64,000 nt of DNA. Origin: Pyrocephalus nanus (lineage: Eukaryota; Chordata; Aves; Passeriformes; Tyrannidae). The stretch spans positions 1,862,001 through 1,926,000 of the forward strand of contig CM076264.1 in assembly GCA_038380795.1 (NCBI GenBank). The letters run 5' to 3'. A program made the translations under genes and the position numbers. Below, in pieces: positions 11,830-22,253 of this stretch. Numbering within the stretch: the stretch's first letter is position 1; every line of letters starts with the position of its first letter. The notes under the pieces were generated by a model that worked only from the letters and a program-made list of their open reading frames with translations, made no database searches and was not told where the DNA came from.

Positions 11830-12660
11830 GGGGAGCACTTTATTCACCTTTATTGCACCTGCACGCACACAAACAGCCGCAGCCCCCCCAGGGGAGCCCT
11901 GCCCGGGAACGGCCCGGCCGGGCGAGGAGCACCACGCCCGTGTCCGGCCCAACGCGCCCCGCCGCCCCCCAAAGCCCTCCGGCCACCCCGAGCCCCGAAC
12001 CCCCCCCCGGGAACCTCCCGCCCGCTCCCCCGAGAGAAAGCCCCTCGGAGCCCCCAGACCCCGCCCGGGGGAAGCCCCGGCGGCCGCGGCAGCCGCTGCC
12101 GCTCCCTGCCCAGCCCGAGCGGCTCCCGGGACTCGGCCCCGCCGCCGCCGCTGCCCGACCCGGCCCGGCACAGCCTCGGCCCGGCACAGCCTCGGGGCGC
12201 CCCGGAGGCTCCGGCCCCAATCCCGGCAGGGCTCCCGGCCCCGCGGCCCCTCACCTGCTCCGGGCTCCGCCGCCGCTGCCCCCGCGTGGAGCGGAGAGCC
12301 CAGAAAGAAGCCCAGACCTGAGAAAGGAGCGGCCCCCGCCGCGGCCGAGGCTTTTCTGGCCCCGGCCCCGCCCCGGCCCCGCCCCGGCCCCGCCCCGCAC
12401 CCGCTGCTCGTTCCGGGCCCCGCCCGCCCCGCACCTGCTGCTCGTTACCGGCACCGGCACCTCCTCACCGGCCCCGCCCCGCCCGCCCCGGGACCGCCCC
12501 GTTCCCTGCCCGTTCCGCCCCTCACCGGCCCCGCCCCGGGACCGGCCCGGCCCCTTCCGAACCCCCGCGGCAGCCGCACCCCCCTGCACAGCCGTGCGGG
12601 GCTTGGCCCGGCAATCGGGGCCACTCCCACCGCTCTCACCGCTCCCGTCCCGATCCCCGA
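11830..12660. promoter_or_regulatory. CpG island with GC-box array, no assigned gene
   Basis: Extremely C-rich and CG-rich sequence, including tandem CCCCGCCCCGG units at about 12355-12405 and further SP1-type boxes to 12540. Two AATAAA hexamers in minus orientation lie at its left end (plus-strand TTTATT at about 11840 and 11850), so a minus-strand transcript could end there. The long proline/arginine-rich ORFs on both strands show no domain and I do not annotate them. Confidence 0.4.
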
Positions 12661-13274
12661 ACGCTGAGAGACCCCGATCTCTTTGAGGGAGCCTGTAGTC
12701 AAGTGTTGTCTGAAATAATCGATCCAGAGCACGGTTTTCCATCACCGAGTACTCCTGAATTCATAGTTCAAATGTGGCACAGAATGGATTCAGTCTCTTC
12801 TCCACCTTCGCTGAGAACAGACAGGGTGCCCGGTCTTTAATCCCGCAGCCAAGGTTGTTTTCCTCCTTGTGTCAAAGCCGGCCTGGCTCGTGGCACAGTT
12901 CTAACACAGCAGTGCCAGCACGGGGCATTGCAGACCAGACACTGCCCAACCTCTGGCTGGGCCTCTGGATTTGTGCTGGGCACCCCACGGCTCGGGAACA
13001 CACTGCTCCAAACACACCCTCTGTCCAACAGATGTCTGCGATTACAAAACTTCCACTGCCTTTCCATGGAAGGGAGCCTGGTTTGGACTCTCCCGCTACC
13101 CCTGCCCTGGGAAGCAATGCTGGGTCACGGCTCCTCTGCGGGGTTTTTGGCACTGTCAGACTCTCCGTGTGGTTCGGTCGCTCAGTTCAGAGCCGCTCCC
13201 CACAGCGCTGGCCCGGACGGCCCCGGGACCCCCCGGACCCGCAGCGCCCCCCTGGCGGCGCCGCCGCTCCTCCT

Positions 13275-14100
13275 GGCGCCGTCTGGCGGACACGGCCGGT
13301 ACTGCAGGGAACAATTATTGGCACGCTGAGTTTGTAATTATTTATTTTCTCCTTTCGGGCATAAAGCAGTGAGAATAGGACACTGTCACCTCTTACGCTG
13401 GCAGCATTTGGTCCCAGGCTGCAGCTCACCATCAGTGCTGGGCACTGGGAACCAGTTGCACAAATGCCCATTCCTCCCTGACAGTTCTCTGCTGGAGGAA
13501 CCATGGCTTTCCTGGTTTTTGATCCCCGATCTCTTTTCTCCTGCGGTCACGAGCAGCATCTGGAGCAGATTTTTATCACCATCAACTAAAACCTCAAATT
13601 TGGGGACGGGGGAGGGGGGGGCGCGGGGAAGGGAATAAACTGGGGGTTCTGCCTTAAAAACCACCTCTGCCTTCAGCTCAAGGATCTGGTATGAGGGGTC
13701 ACAGCTGGTCTCGAAGGGCGCCGTCTGGCGGACACGGCCGGTACTGCAGGGCACATTCCATGGCACGCTGAGTTTGTTAATTATTTATTTTCCCCTTTCG
13801 GGCATAAAGCAGTGAGAAAAGGACACTGTCACCTCTTGCGCTGGCAGCATTTGGTCCCAGGCTGCAGCTCACCATCAGTGCTGGGCACTGGCAACCAGCT
13901 GCACAAACCCACAGGCCTCTATGACAGCTCTCTGCTGGAGAAACCATGGTTTTCCTGGTCTTTGATCCCAGCTCTCCTTCCCTCTGTGGCCACAAGCAGC
14001 ATCTGGAGCAGATTTTCACCACCATCAATTAAAACTTCATATTGGGGGGGGGTGGGAAGGGAATAAACTGGGGGTTCTGCCTTAAAAGCCACCTCTGCCA
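13275..14100. repeat. 442-bp tandem duplication
   Basis: Unit 1 starts at 13275 and unit 2 at 13717, both with GGCGCCGTCTGGCGGACACG. Collinear similarity continues through GGCACGCTGAGTTTGT, TTTCGGGCATAAAGCAGTGA, GGCAGCATTTGGTCCCAGG, GAGCAGATTTT and GGGAATAAACTGGGGGTTCT. Scattered substitutions and small indels separate the copies; one indel in the G-rich part is about 15 bp. Each unit carries an AATAAA (13634 and 14061). Minus-strand reading frames are shared in parts, but the differences are mostly non-synonymous, so coding is doubtful. Confidence 0.9.
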
Positions 14101-14620
14101 CCAGTTTTCCCAGTTTTCCCAGTTCTCCAGTGCCACATACAGCACCTACCGCCCCTTCTGCTGCCAGCCCCAGGCTCTCCCAAAAACCCTCAGGCACACA
14201 TGGGTGTGACACCCAGACATCTGTCATTCCAGGTGGGAGTCACCCTGACCCAGCACTAGTGCCACACGGTCATGGCAGAGCAGGGCACCCATCGGGCCAC
14301 CACCACCTCACAGAGCTGCTGTCCCCACCCTGGGTAGGTTTGGTGTGCTGGCATCCAAAAAAAAGAGCAACTCCTTCCTCAGTAAATGAGCCTGACCACA
14401 CATGGTGGGATTCATGCAATGCTTTCCCTGGCATATCTACTCTTGCTGTTGTGCCCACCATCCACCAACGATACTGATGTCCCAGAGCCACACATCCCAA
14501 TTTTCCCGAGTTAATGATTAAAACCTGTTGGATTTCAGAGGCTCTGCACCCAGATCCCGGCAGGCAGGCCAAGGATGCTTGCCCTCTGGGATTAATCATT
14601 CTCCTGGCTGTTGACACTGT
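14101..14620 (+). promoter_or_regulatory. GC proximal promoter region with HNF1-like sites
   Basis: GTTAATGATTAAA at 14510-14522 matches 12 of 13 positions of the HNF1 consensus GTTAATNATTAAC. A second partial site, ATTAATCATT, lies at 14591-14600. HNF1 controls liver expression of the albumin family, including GC. A TATA-like CATATAAAC at 14624-14632 lies about 65 bases before the ATG, so this looks like a compact liver promoter. No other gene is seen in this interval. Confidence 0.65.
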
Positions 14621-14623
14621 ATC

Positions 14624-14632
14624 CATATAAAC
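14624..14632 (+). promoter_or_regulatory. GC TATA box
   Basis: CATATAAAC lies 61 bases upstream of the GC start codon, which would put transcription start near 14655 and leave a 5' UTR of about 40 bases. This is a TATA promoter, in contrast to the CpG-island promoters elsewhere in the window. Confidence 0.6.
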
Positions 14633-14692
14633 ACTGGGGTGGGATTCCCAGTGCCCCTTCCCGGCAGGAGGAGGAGGGAAGCCAGCCCCAAC

Positions 14693-17600
14693 ATGAGGGC
14701 AGCTGTGGCCCTGCTGCTGCTCCTGGCTACCGCACATGCAGCACACCGAGGTAAGGGCTGGGGTTTGCTGTGCCCTGGGATGAGGGGTATAGGGCTGAGG
14801 TCCTCAGTTCTGGTGGTTTTTGGTGGCCTCCCCTCTCCCCAGCCCATTCCCAAAGTTCTGTGCAGGATCAGAGAGGAAAGGAAAGCACAGGGGTGATGGT
14901 TTGGTAATTAGGATGCCTCTTTGGGGTGATGCTGGAGAAGATGGGAGGGGGAGAGGCTGGGCTGGGATGGGAGGAGGAGAGGACAGAGCCACAGGGATCA
15001 GCTCCTTCCCTTCCCAAGGGAAAAAGGGATTTCCTCACCCCCATTCAGAAGCAGCATTTCCCTGTAAAACTCACCCCTCAGTGGAAACGATGCCCTGTGC
15101 TGCCCTTTGCTCCCTTCTCAGCTCCACAGGGAATCACCCTTCTGCCCAAAAAACCCCTAAAACTTACTTCTCCCACACGGCTCTATGGAAGTGAACAGAA
15201 ATGCAATGAGTTGGGACCAACAGCCACTGTTCCTGTGAGGAAAGGGACCTGCCTTTTCCAAAGCTCCCCCTTTCTGGCACCCCCCCCCCTCACCCTTCCC
15301 TTCCCCACCCTTCCCTTCCCACTGGAGCGATGTGACCCTCGGTGTCACGGCCCATGGCCCCCAGGTTTTGTGGGAGTGACCCTGCTCCACACTGTAATCC
15401 CAGAAAACACTGGTATCAGTGTTTACCCTGCTGGTGCCAAAGTCTGACCCACAAATGTCTGTAGCACAAATCGATTGGGTTTTTCCAGGGATGAGAGCAT
15501 TGCTGGGATGTCTTCACTGCTGGCTGCTCTGCAGGGCTGGCTCCAGAACTCCCAGCCCCTATGGTTTCCAAACCCTGCCCCAAAAACCAACCCCACATAT
15601 TCCAAACTTGAAAAATTGCTCTGTGTCTTACCTGTAGCTCTCCAAGTTCCAGGGAGGGTTTTCTCTTTGCCCTTTTTTCTCGGCTGCAGAGCCAAAGCAG
15701 CAGCCTGGATACCAGGGATGCTTCTCCCTGACCGGCTGTGCCAGCATCTCCCCAGGGACCACTTGGAAAAAGAAGCAGCAGAGGGACAAAATAAAGAATC
15801 CTCAAGAGAATAAAGCACTGTGTTCGGTGGGTAGAGGAGCATCCCTCACTCCCTGCTCACAATTCCCCCTTTTCCTGCACTTACAGGTAAAGCTTATGTC
15901 CGGGAGAAAGTCTGCCATGAGTACAGGATGCTGGGGAAGGAGAACTTCCGAACCCTGTAGGTACCTCCTGCTGTCAGTGCCCTGCCAGGGCACTCAGCAC
16001 CTGAGCCAAGAACAAAAAAAAACATTAAATGAAAATAATCTTGGAAGGGGGATTCACTCCCTGCAAACAGGAGTGAAGAGTTTAATAGGAGAAGAGTTTG
16101 CTTCATTGTTGAGCTCCTCAAACCCAATTAGGTGCCTAAATAATTAGGAATTCTAACAGAGCTAACACATAATCCCTTGCAAGGGGCAGCCTCTGGCCTG
16201 GAACCTGTTCCAGCTCTTTCCTGGCTGTTTTCCAAGGAATACACTGCTATTTCTCGCAGCGCCACAGCCGACGGTGTTAAACCCTGTTTGGGCAGAACGA
16301 AGCTATGACGTGAGTTTTGCTTTAAGAGAGAGGAATGTGCCACTGGCTCACCTTGTCCTTGCTCCCTTCTCCCAGGACCATCATCACCAACAGCCAGAAA
16401 TACTCCAACGGCACCTTTGAGGAGATCAGCCACCTCGTCCGGGCAATCGTGTCCCTGGCTGAGACCTGCTGTGCCGACGGTGCCCACCCCTCCTGCTACG
16501 ATGCCGGGGTGAGGCTGACCAAAAGCGGGTGATGGACCCCAAACCAAGGGTGGGATGAGATGGTGAAGTGGTGTGTGGCCATAACCCCTTGTCCCTCCCG
16601 CAGTCCTCGGCCCTGTCGGTCAAGTCCTGCAGTGCGGACTCGCCGTTCCCGGCGCATCCCGGCACGGCCGAGTGCTGCACCCACGAGGGGCTGGAGCGCA
16701 AGCTGTGCCTGGCAGCCCTGCGGCACCCACCCCAGCCACTGCCCCGCTACCTCCAGCCCTCCGACCAGGAGCTCTGCCAGGCCTTCCAGAAGGACCCCCG
16801 GGAATTTGCAGACAGGTAAGCCCAGATAAGGATGGGGCCCAGTTGAGCCCAGGTGGGTGTTGGCACTGGCTGGGACCATGATCCAGCAGCTTGGGGTGGT
16901 ACCTGGAGAGGGCTCCCATCCCTGGAGAAGAGTAACACCTCCAAACCCTACATGTCCTGCTCCCAATCTCCCGATCCCGGTGTGCTGGGTCTCCTCATCC
17001 CGCCCCTGCCGCAGGTATCTGTACGAGTACGCCAGCAGCTACAGCCAGGCACCCCTGCCTGTGCTCCTGGGCTCCACCAGGACCTTTCTGTCCATGGTCT
17101 CCACCTGCTGCATCTCCCCTGCACCCACTGCCTGCTTCCTGAAGGAGGTGAGAGCCCTCAGACCTCTGGGCCCATCCCCATCCTCCCTTCCTGGGAAACC
17201 AGGTGAGCCCTGTGCTGATGACCTGGGAAGAGGAGGACATATCCCTCTTCTTTTTGTGGCAGAAACTGCAAAGAAAAACCCTCTCCCTCCTCACCTTGAC
17301 CTCAAACCGGGCTTGCTCCCGCTTCTCGGCGTACGGGAAGGACAAAGTCACCTTCGGGTATGGGGGAAATGGCCTTTCCCTCCTGGAGCAAGTGCTGGGC
17401 TGGCAGCGTGTTCCCATTTCCCACTGCAGATCCCATTTGTGGGCAGCACGCACAAAGACAAGTTTTAACTCCCGTGTAAATCCCTGATGATGCTCCATGC
17501 ACAGCACAGGCACGGAGTGAGCCCTGTGCTCCCCATCACCTCCCTCCCACGCCCCTGCTCGGAGCTGTTACCTAGAAGGGAGATCCAAGCCCCCTGAGCC

Positions 17601-19185
17601 CCCTCAACACCCTGTGCTCCCCAGTTACCTGGCCTCGCTGGTCCAGAAGGTGCCCACCGCTTCCTTCGAGGACCTTTTCCCCCTGGCCAAAGGCGCTGCC
17701 GAGGTGCTTTCCCAGTGCTGCGACTCGGTGGCTGAGGACTGCATGCAGAAGAAGGTAGGGGGGAGCCCGGAGCCCACCCCAAAACCACCTCCCGAGCCCC
17801 AGGAAGGGCGCAGAGGACACGCCCCATCACGGCAGGGGGCTCACACACCCTCTGCTCCCCTCTCTGCAGCTGTCGGAGCAGACGGCCAAAGCCTGCGCCA
17901 CGCTGTCGGCCCAGGACGGACGCTTTGCCAGCTGCTGCAAGGGGAAAAACCTGATGGAAAACTATTTCTGCATCCTGGCCTTGCCCCCAGCGCCTGCTCC
18001 CACACTGCCGGAGGCAGCGGAGCCGACCAACAAGGAGCTGTGTGGCAAGGACGGGGGTGTCCAGGCCACCAGGCAAGTGCTACCCAGGTTACAATCATGG
18101 AATAAAACCATTCAGGTTGGACAAGAGCCCTGAGGTCCAACCATTTCCTGAGCCTTCCTCCTCCCTTTGGTCATATGGTTTGGTAATTATGGGGTTAATC
18201 CTCAATTCCCTCCGAGGCACCAACCCCAGGGGCTGCACAAAGATGCCAAAAGCATCCCATTCTGAGCAGCACCCACAGTAAAAGCCCATGTGGCCCCTCA
18301 TTCCAGGTCCCTGTTCGAGCTGGCACGAAGGCACCCCAGCCTCCCTGATGCCGTCCTTGCCAAGCTCTATGACGCCTCGGAGAAAATCCGGGGGGAATGC
18401 TGCTCAGCCAAGGACCCTTCTGCCTGCCTGGACAGCAAAGTGAGTGCTGGGGGGCTCTCTAGGTGCTCACCCTGCTCCCCCTCATCCCTGCACCCCCCCA
18501 GATCCCTGCAGGGGCTTTTCCCAGCCTGGTGACACCCACCCTCTGCCCACAGCGCCAGCAGATGGGAGCAGAGCTGCCCCCCGTCCTGGAAATGGCCAGC
18601 CAGCTCTGCGAGCAGTACACCAAGCTCTATTTCCTTGATTTCAAGAAGAGGTAAGCCTTTTCTGCACCCTCCCTCCCAAAAAACCCACCTGCATCAGGGG
18701 ATGCAATCAAAATTCGTCCAAGACCTTGAGGATGCGCAAATGGAGCCGGAGGGTTTGAGCCTAAATAGCAGCAAAATAGTGGGAAGCACATGGGAAGCAC
18801 CTAACACCACCCCCCCACGCCATCCACGGGTGCACCCCCCGCTCCCCAAATGCTGCATGGGTACGGAATGCTGCTGGATTCCCACTAACACCCTGTTCCC
18901 TGTGCCGCAGGCTGCAGGAGAGCCTGGCACAGGCTTTTCCCGAGGCCAGCACAGAGCTGCTGGAGCAGCTGCTGGAGCAGCGAGTCTCCTTCGCCTCCAC
19001 CTGCTGCTCTTCAGATGCACCTCCGCTCCTCTGTGCTTCCAAGGTACAGCCACAGACCTCCCTGCAGCCTGGGGGAGGTGTGCCAGACCCCACACCCGGG
19101 GCTGCCCCTCTGCTCTTCCCCCCTTTTCCAGGTGAGCTCGGAGCTGGGAGAGGTGTGCAAGCAGGAGTCCTGCCTCCTGGGATAG
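14693..19185 (+). CDS. GC: Vitamin D-binding protein (Gc-globulin)
   Basis: Twelve coding exons: 14693-14750, 15887-15956, 16376-16508, 16604-16815, 17015-17147, 17263-17357, 17625-17754, 17870-18072, 18307-18439, 18553-18650, 18911-19043 and 19132-19185. They total 1452 nt, or 483 residues. Exons 3-11 have lengths 133, 212, 133, 95, 130, 203, 133, 98, 133, the albumin-family pattern. A signal peptide starts MRAAVALLLLLATAHA. Cys-Cys pairs typical of albumin domains recur (AETCC, AECCTHEGLERKLC, STCC, SQCC, SCC, ECC, STCC). HPGTAECC and GLERKLC match Gc rather than albumin or AFP. The secreted plasma protein carries vitamin D sterols and scavenges G-actin. N54 in NGT is a potential glycosylation site. 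The last exon ends KQESCLLG. Intron 8 begins with GC rather than GT (CCAG then GCAAGT at 18073), confirmed by the frame into SLFELARRH. Confidence 0.95.
18088..18149 (-). mobile_element. Short CR1 3' remnant in GC intron 8
   Basis: AATCATGGAATAAAACCATTCAGGTTGGACAAGAGCC-like sequence, followed by CTGAGGTCCAACC, resembles the last 60 bases of a CR1 element in minus orientation. It starts just past the GC-type splice donor. It is too short and diverged for a firm call. Confidence 0.55.
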
Positions 19186-19394
19186 GGGCTCAGAGGGAGC
19201 AGCTGCTGGATCGCTTCTCCAGACACGCATGGATGGAGTGGGATCGCAAGGCTGATGAGCTCTGTGGACACGCAGGAACGTGGCACTTCAGAAGGGGACT
19301 GGGCTGGAGGGTGTCCAGCAGACAGAAGGTGCCCCCAAGCCCACAGTTCCCTGCCCACCCACCAGCAACACCGCCCTTCTATTCCTGCAGCCAA

Positions 19395-19400
19395 AATAAA
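19395..19400 (+). terminator. GC polyadenylation signal
   Basis: AATAAA lies 210 bases after the GC stop codon, the first canonical hexamer in the 3' direction, giving a short 3' UTR. Confidence 0.65.
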
Positions 19401-22071
19401 GATGAAAACAGTCCCCTCACCGCTGCTGGAAAGGTTTTCTCCACACGCGGGGTGATGGGAAGGGCTGGGAATGGGCACAGCTGAGCCTCTGCAGGCAGGA
19501 AGAGGTCCCAGCTCTACTCCTGGGAGCTCATGCTCTAAAAAACTAAGCAAAACCAACAAAAACACCCATTCCAAAATATTAATTTCCAATTATTCACATT
19601 TTTATTAATAGTAACATTCTATTTCTTTCCAGTTAATAAGTTGTGGTTTATCCTGTTCTGTTGACCCAACTCAACTGCCATTCAAAACAAAGCAGTACAA
19701 ACCACAACAATTCTCTTGGTAAAACCAGCAGACTCCTGGGAAAGCCTGGGCTGCTCCCGGCTGATGCCAGCCAGCATTGATTCCCAAGGGATTCCCTCCA
19801 GCCCTTGCCAGCCTGGGCATAAATCACTTGGCTTTTCCACTCTCTGTTGCAGTGGGGCTTTTTATGTGTTTTTTATATTAATTTTGTTTACCAGGTCCCC
19901 TTCCTCCTACCCTCAGTATTTTTATCCCACCAGCTCTCTAGCCCATTCCCAAAGATCTGAAGGAAGCAGCAAAATCCCTGACTTTCTTTTGGTTTGTTTA
20001 GTTTTTTTAAATCCCCATCCTTGTTGCTCAGTGCAACCCTTCCCATCCCAGTCTTTCTGCTCCCCACCAAAGTACCAGGGTACAGCAGGAATTTAGCAGC
20101 AATGCAGGAATTCCAGGGTGGGAGCAGCATCACTACAACCTTCCATCCAGGGAATGCAGGGCTGAGATGGGAAAAGCCTGGCAGGAGTTACTCAGGGCAC
20201 TGAAAATCCAGCACCAAATAAAATGTCTGCAACATTTACCTGGCCAATGCTCCATAAGAGCATTTGAAAAAAGATTGAAAGTATTAGTTTTATCCACTTC
20301 TGAGACTTGCAGTGCCCGCTTTTCCCAGCTCCTTAAGGTTAGCAGCATCCCAGCCACCAACATCAACCACCCAAAAACCAGACAGGAAACAGACTCTACC
20401 TCCTTTTAATTTTATTTCTCTTCTGGACTGCATACAGCAAAAGGAACAGCAAGTGTATTCCTCACAGCTGGAACCCCCACAGCCAGGCCCAGCAAAGCCT
20501 GGGGATAAACAGCCATTTATAGGGGGGGGGGGAAAGCAGCTCACAGGTGATGCTGGTGCCACTCAGCTCAGAGCCAGGGCTTCCAGCAGCTTTGTGGAAT
20601 CTATAATCCATTTCCCTAGGGGATAATCTTGGAACCTGGTGAAGTAGGTGCTCAAAACCATGTCCCTTGGCACCTCAGGGCTGTGCTCCTTGACTGGGTG
20701 CTGGGATCAGCCTTCCCCACACTTTGGCACAGCCACTTGGCACTGCTTGGGCCACCAACGCCTTCAGAGGCACTGGCACCACTGGGGTGGTCATCGCTCC
20801 CTGTGTTCAGCCTGGCAGGAGTCACTGCCTGGGGCTGCAGGAATCCCATGGAGCGATCTGAGCTGAAAAAAGAAGTTTTCAGTCACAGGGGGGTTTTTCA
20901 CTGCCCCTGGCCCCCATGGCAGCACCAAAAGCTGCCAGCTCTGGCTCCTGGGCATCCACCTACAAGGATGATGCTGGGCAGGGATGAAGGGCTTGAACCC
21001 CAGTGCAAACCAGTTCCTCCAGTTGTAATTCCCACACTCACCAGTTTGAACTTTTCCCATCTCTGTCAGAGCCAGCACCAGGCTGGAGAGGTCTGTCCTG
21101 CTGGCAGCTTCTCTGGGAGAGACCTTGGCAAAGGCCTCTGCTGGGAGAACGGAGTCTGGTGGCAGGAGGGGTCACCAGCTCCCCTGGGAGACCCCCAGAC
21201 CTGCTGCCTCCCAGTGTCCCGGTATTGGGTGGGAGACACAGCGGGTGGAGCCCTCACGGCCAGTCACTAGGTCATGGTTCACATGGGAGATGATCCCGTG
21301 ATGGGAATTGGGAACTGCCAAGGACCCCCAGCTCTGGGGGTGTGAGATAACAGGGATCCCCAGTCCCACTGACTGACATGCCACCGCTGCCCCCCAGGAT
21401 GAGACCCCAGAGAGTTAGTGCCAAAACCCACCATGAGAGTCACAGGGACCCACGGGAGGGGGGTCCCACACCGAGAGGAAGGAAACAAACCGTCACCTGT
21501 GGCTGCCTGGGCAGGGTCCAGACCGTAGCCGGGCACTGGAGCCCGTGACGTGGAGAGATGGGAGCGAACGGTCCCGGTTATCCCAGTTCTTACCTGTTTT
21601 CCCCCACTTTTGCCCAGTTTCCCTCGCCCGGTCACGCCATGGGTTGCCGAGGCCGCCCCGGGCTGCAGTGGGACCGGAGCCGCTCTACAGGAGCCCCGAA
21701 AAACCGGGAGCCCCGGCTCCGTGCACTCCGGGGATGCTGAACTCGGCTCTGTCCTTGCGGGGAGACGCGGCTGCCACGGCACCGGGAGCAGCGGCGGCAC
21801 CGGGAGCAGCGGCGGCACCGGGAGCGGCTCCAGCACGGCGCCCGGGCCGCCCAGAACCGGACCCCGAGCCCTACAGAGCCCCTGGGACCGGGAGCGGGAG
21901 TGGGAGCAGGATGGGACAGCACGTTCTGTGCCCCCCCCGTGCCCGGAGCGGGCTCCGCCCGGCTCAGTGTCGCCGTCTGGCGGACACGGTGAGGAACTGC
22001 ATCCCCCGCCGCCACCGGCCCCGCTGCCCGTCAAGGACACTGGCGACACGCGGACACCTTTCCGACACCCC
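19401..22071. other. GC-BTC intergenic gap (tail-to-tail)
   Basis: About 2.7 kb between the 3' ends of two converging genes. I see no EGF-like exon of EREG, AREG or EPGN, no chemokine and no albumin-family exon on either strand. At 21780-21832 an 18-bp unit (CACCGGGAGCAGCGGCGG) is repeated about three times inside a CG-rich patch (21640-22030). Copy E of the GC-rich element is at 21971-22003. Confidence 0.5.
21971..22003 (+). repeat. GC-rich element, copy E
   Basis: CGCCGTCTGGCGGACACGG, a short spacer, then GGAACTGCA. It matches the copies at 13275 and 13717 (plus strand) and the two inverted copies at 8637-8671 and 8722-8756. It lies about 70 bases beyond the BTC polyadenylation signal. Confidence 0.75.
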
Positions 22072-22077
22072 TTTATT
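22072..22077 (-). terminator. BTC polyadenylation signal
   Basis: TTTATT on the plus strand is AATAAA for BTC, about 180 bases past its stop codon. It gives a very short 3' UTR. Confidence 0.65.
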
Positions 22078-22253
22078 CAAGCCGCCTGCACGTTTTAGCC
22101 CTCGCCCATCGAGCCAGCCGGTGCTGCAGCCCGGGACCCGCCCGCAGGTACCGGGAGCGCCTGCGGAGAGAGCGGAGCCCGTGGGCCTCAGCACTGGCCC
22201 CAGTGCGGGGGTCCGGTCACACCGACTCGGTCACCGCCCGGCCCTGTGCACCT

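Noticed and set aside
11739..12686. Overlapping 300-codon proline-rich ORFs
   Set aside because: Two frames of the same CpG island are open at once, which is expected from the scarcity of stop codons in C-rich DNA. No domain or splice structure was found.
13386..14227. Shared minus-strand peptide (EPPVYSLP, ENLLQMLLV) in both 442-bp units
   Set aside because: The similarity is that of duplicated DNA. Most differences change the residue, one copy has a stop where the other is open, and there is no start or splice support.
19401..22071. Search for EREG, AREG or EPGN exons
   Set aside because: No six-cysteine EGF pattern with flanking splice sites on either strand.
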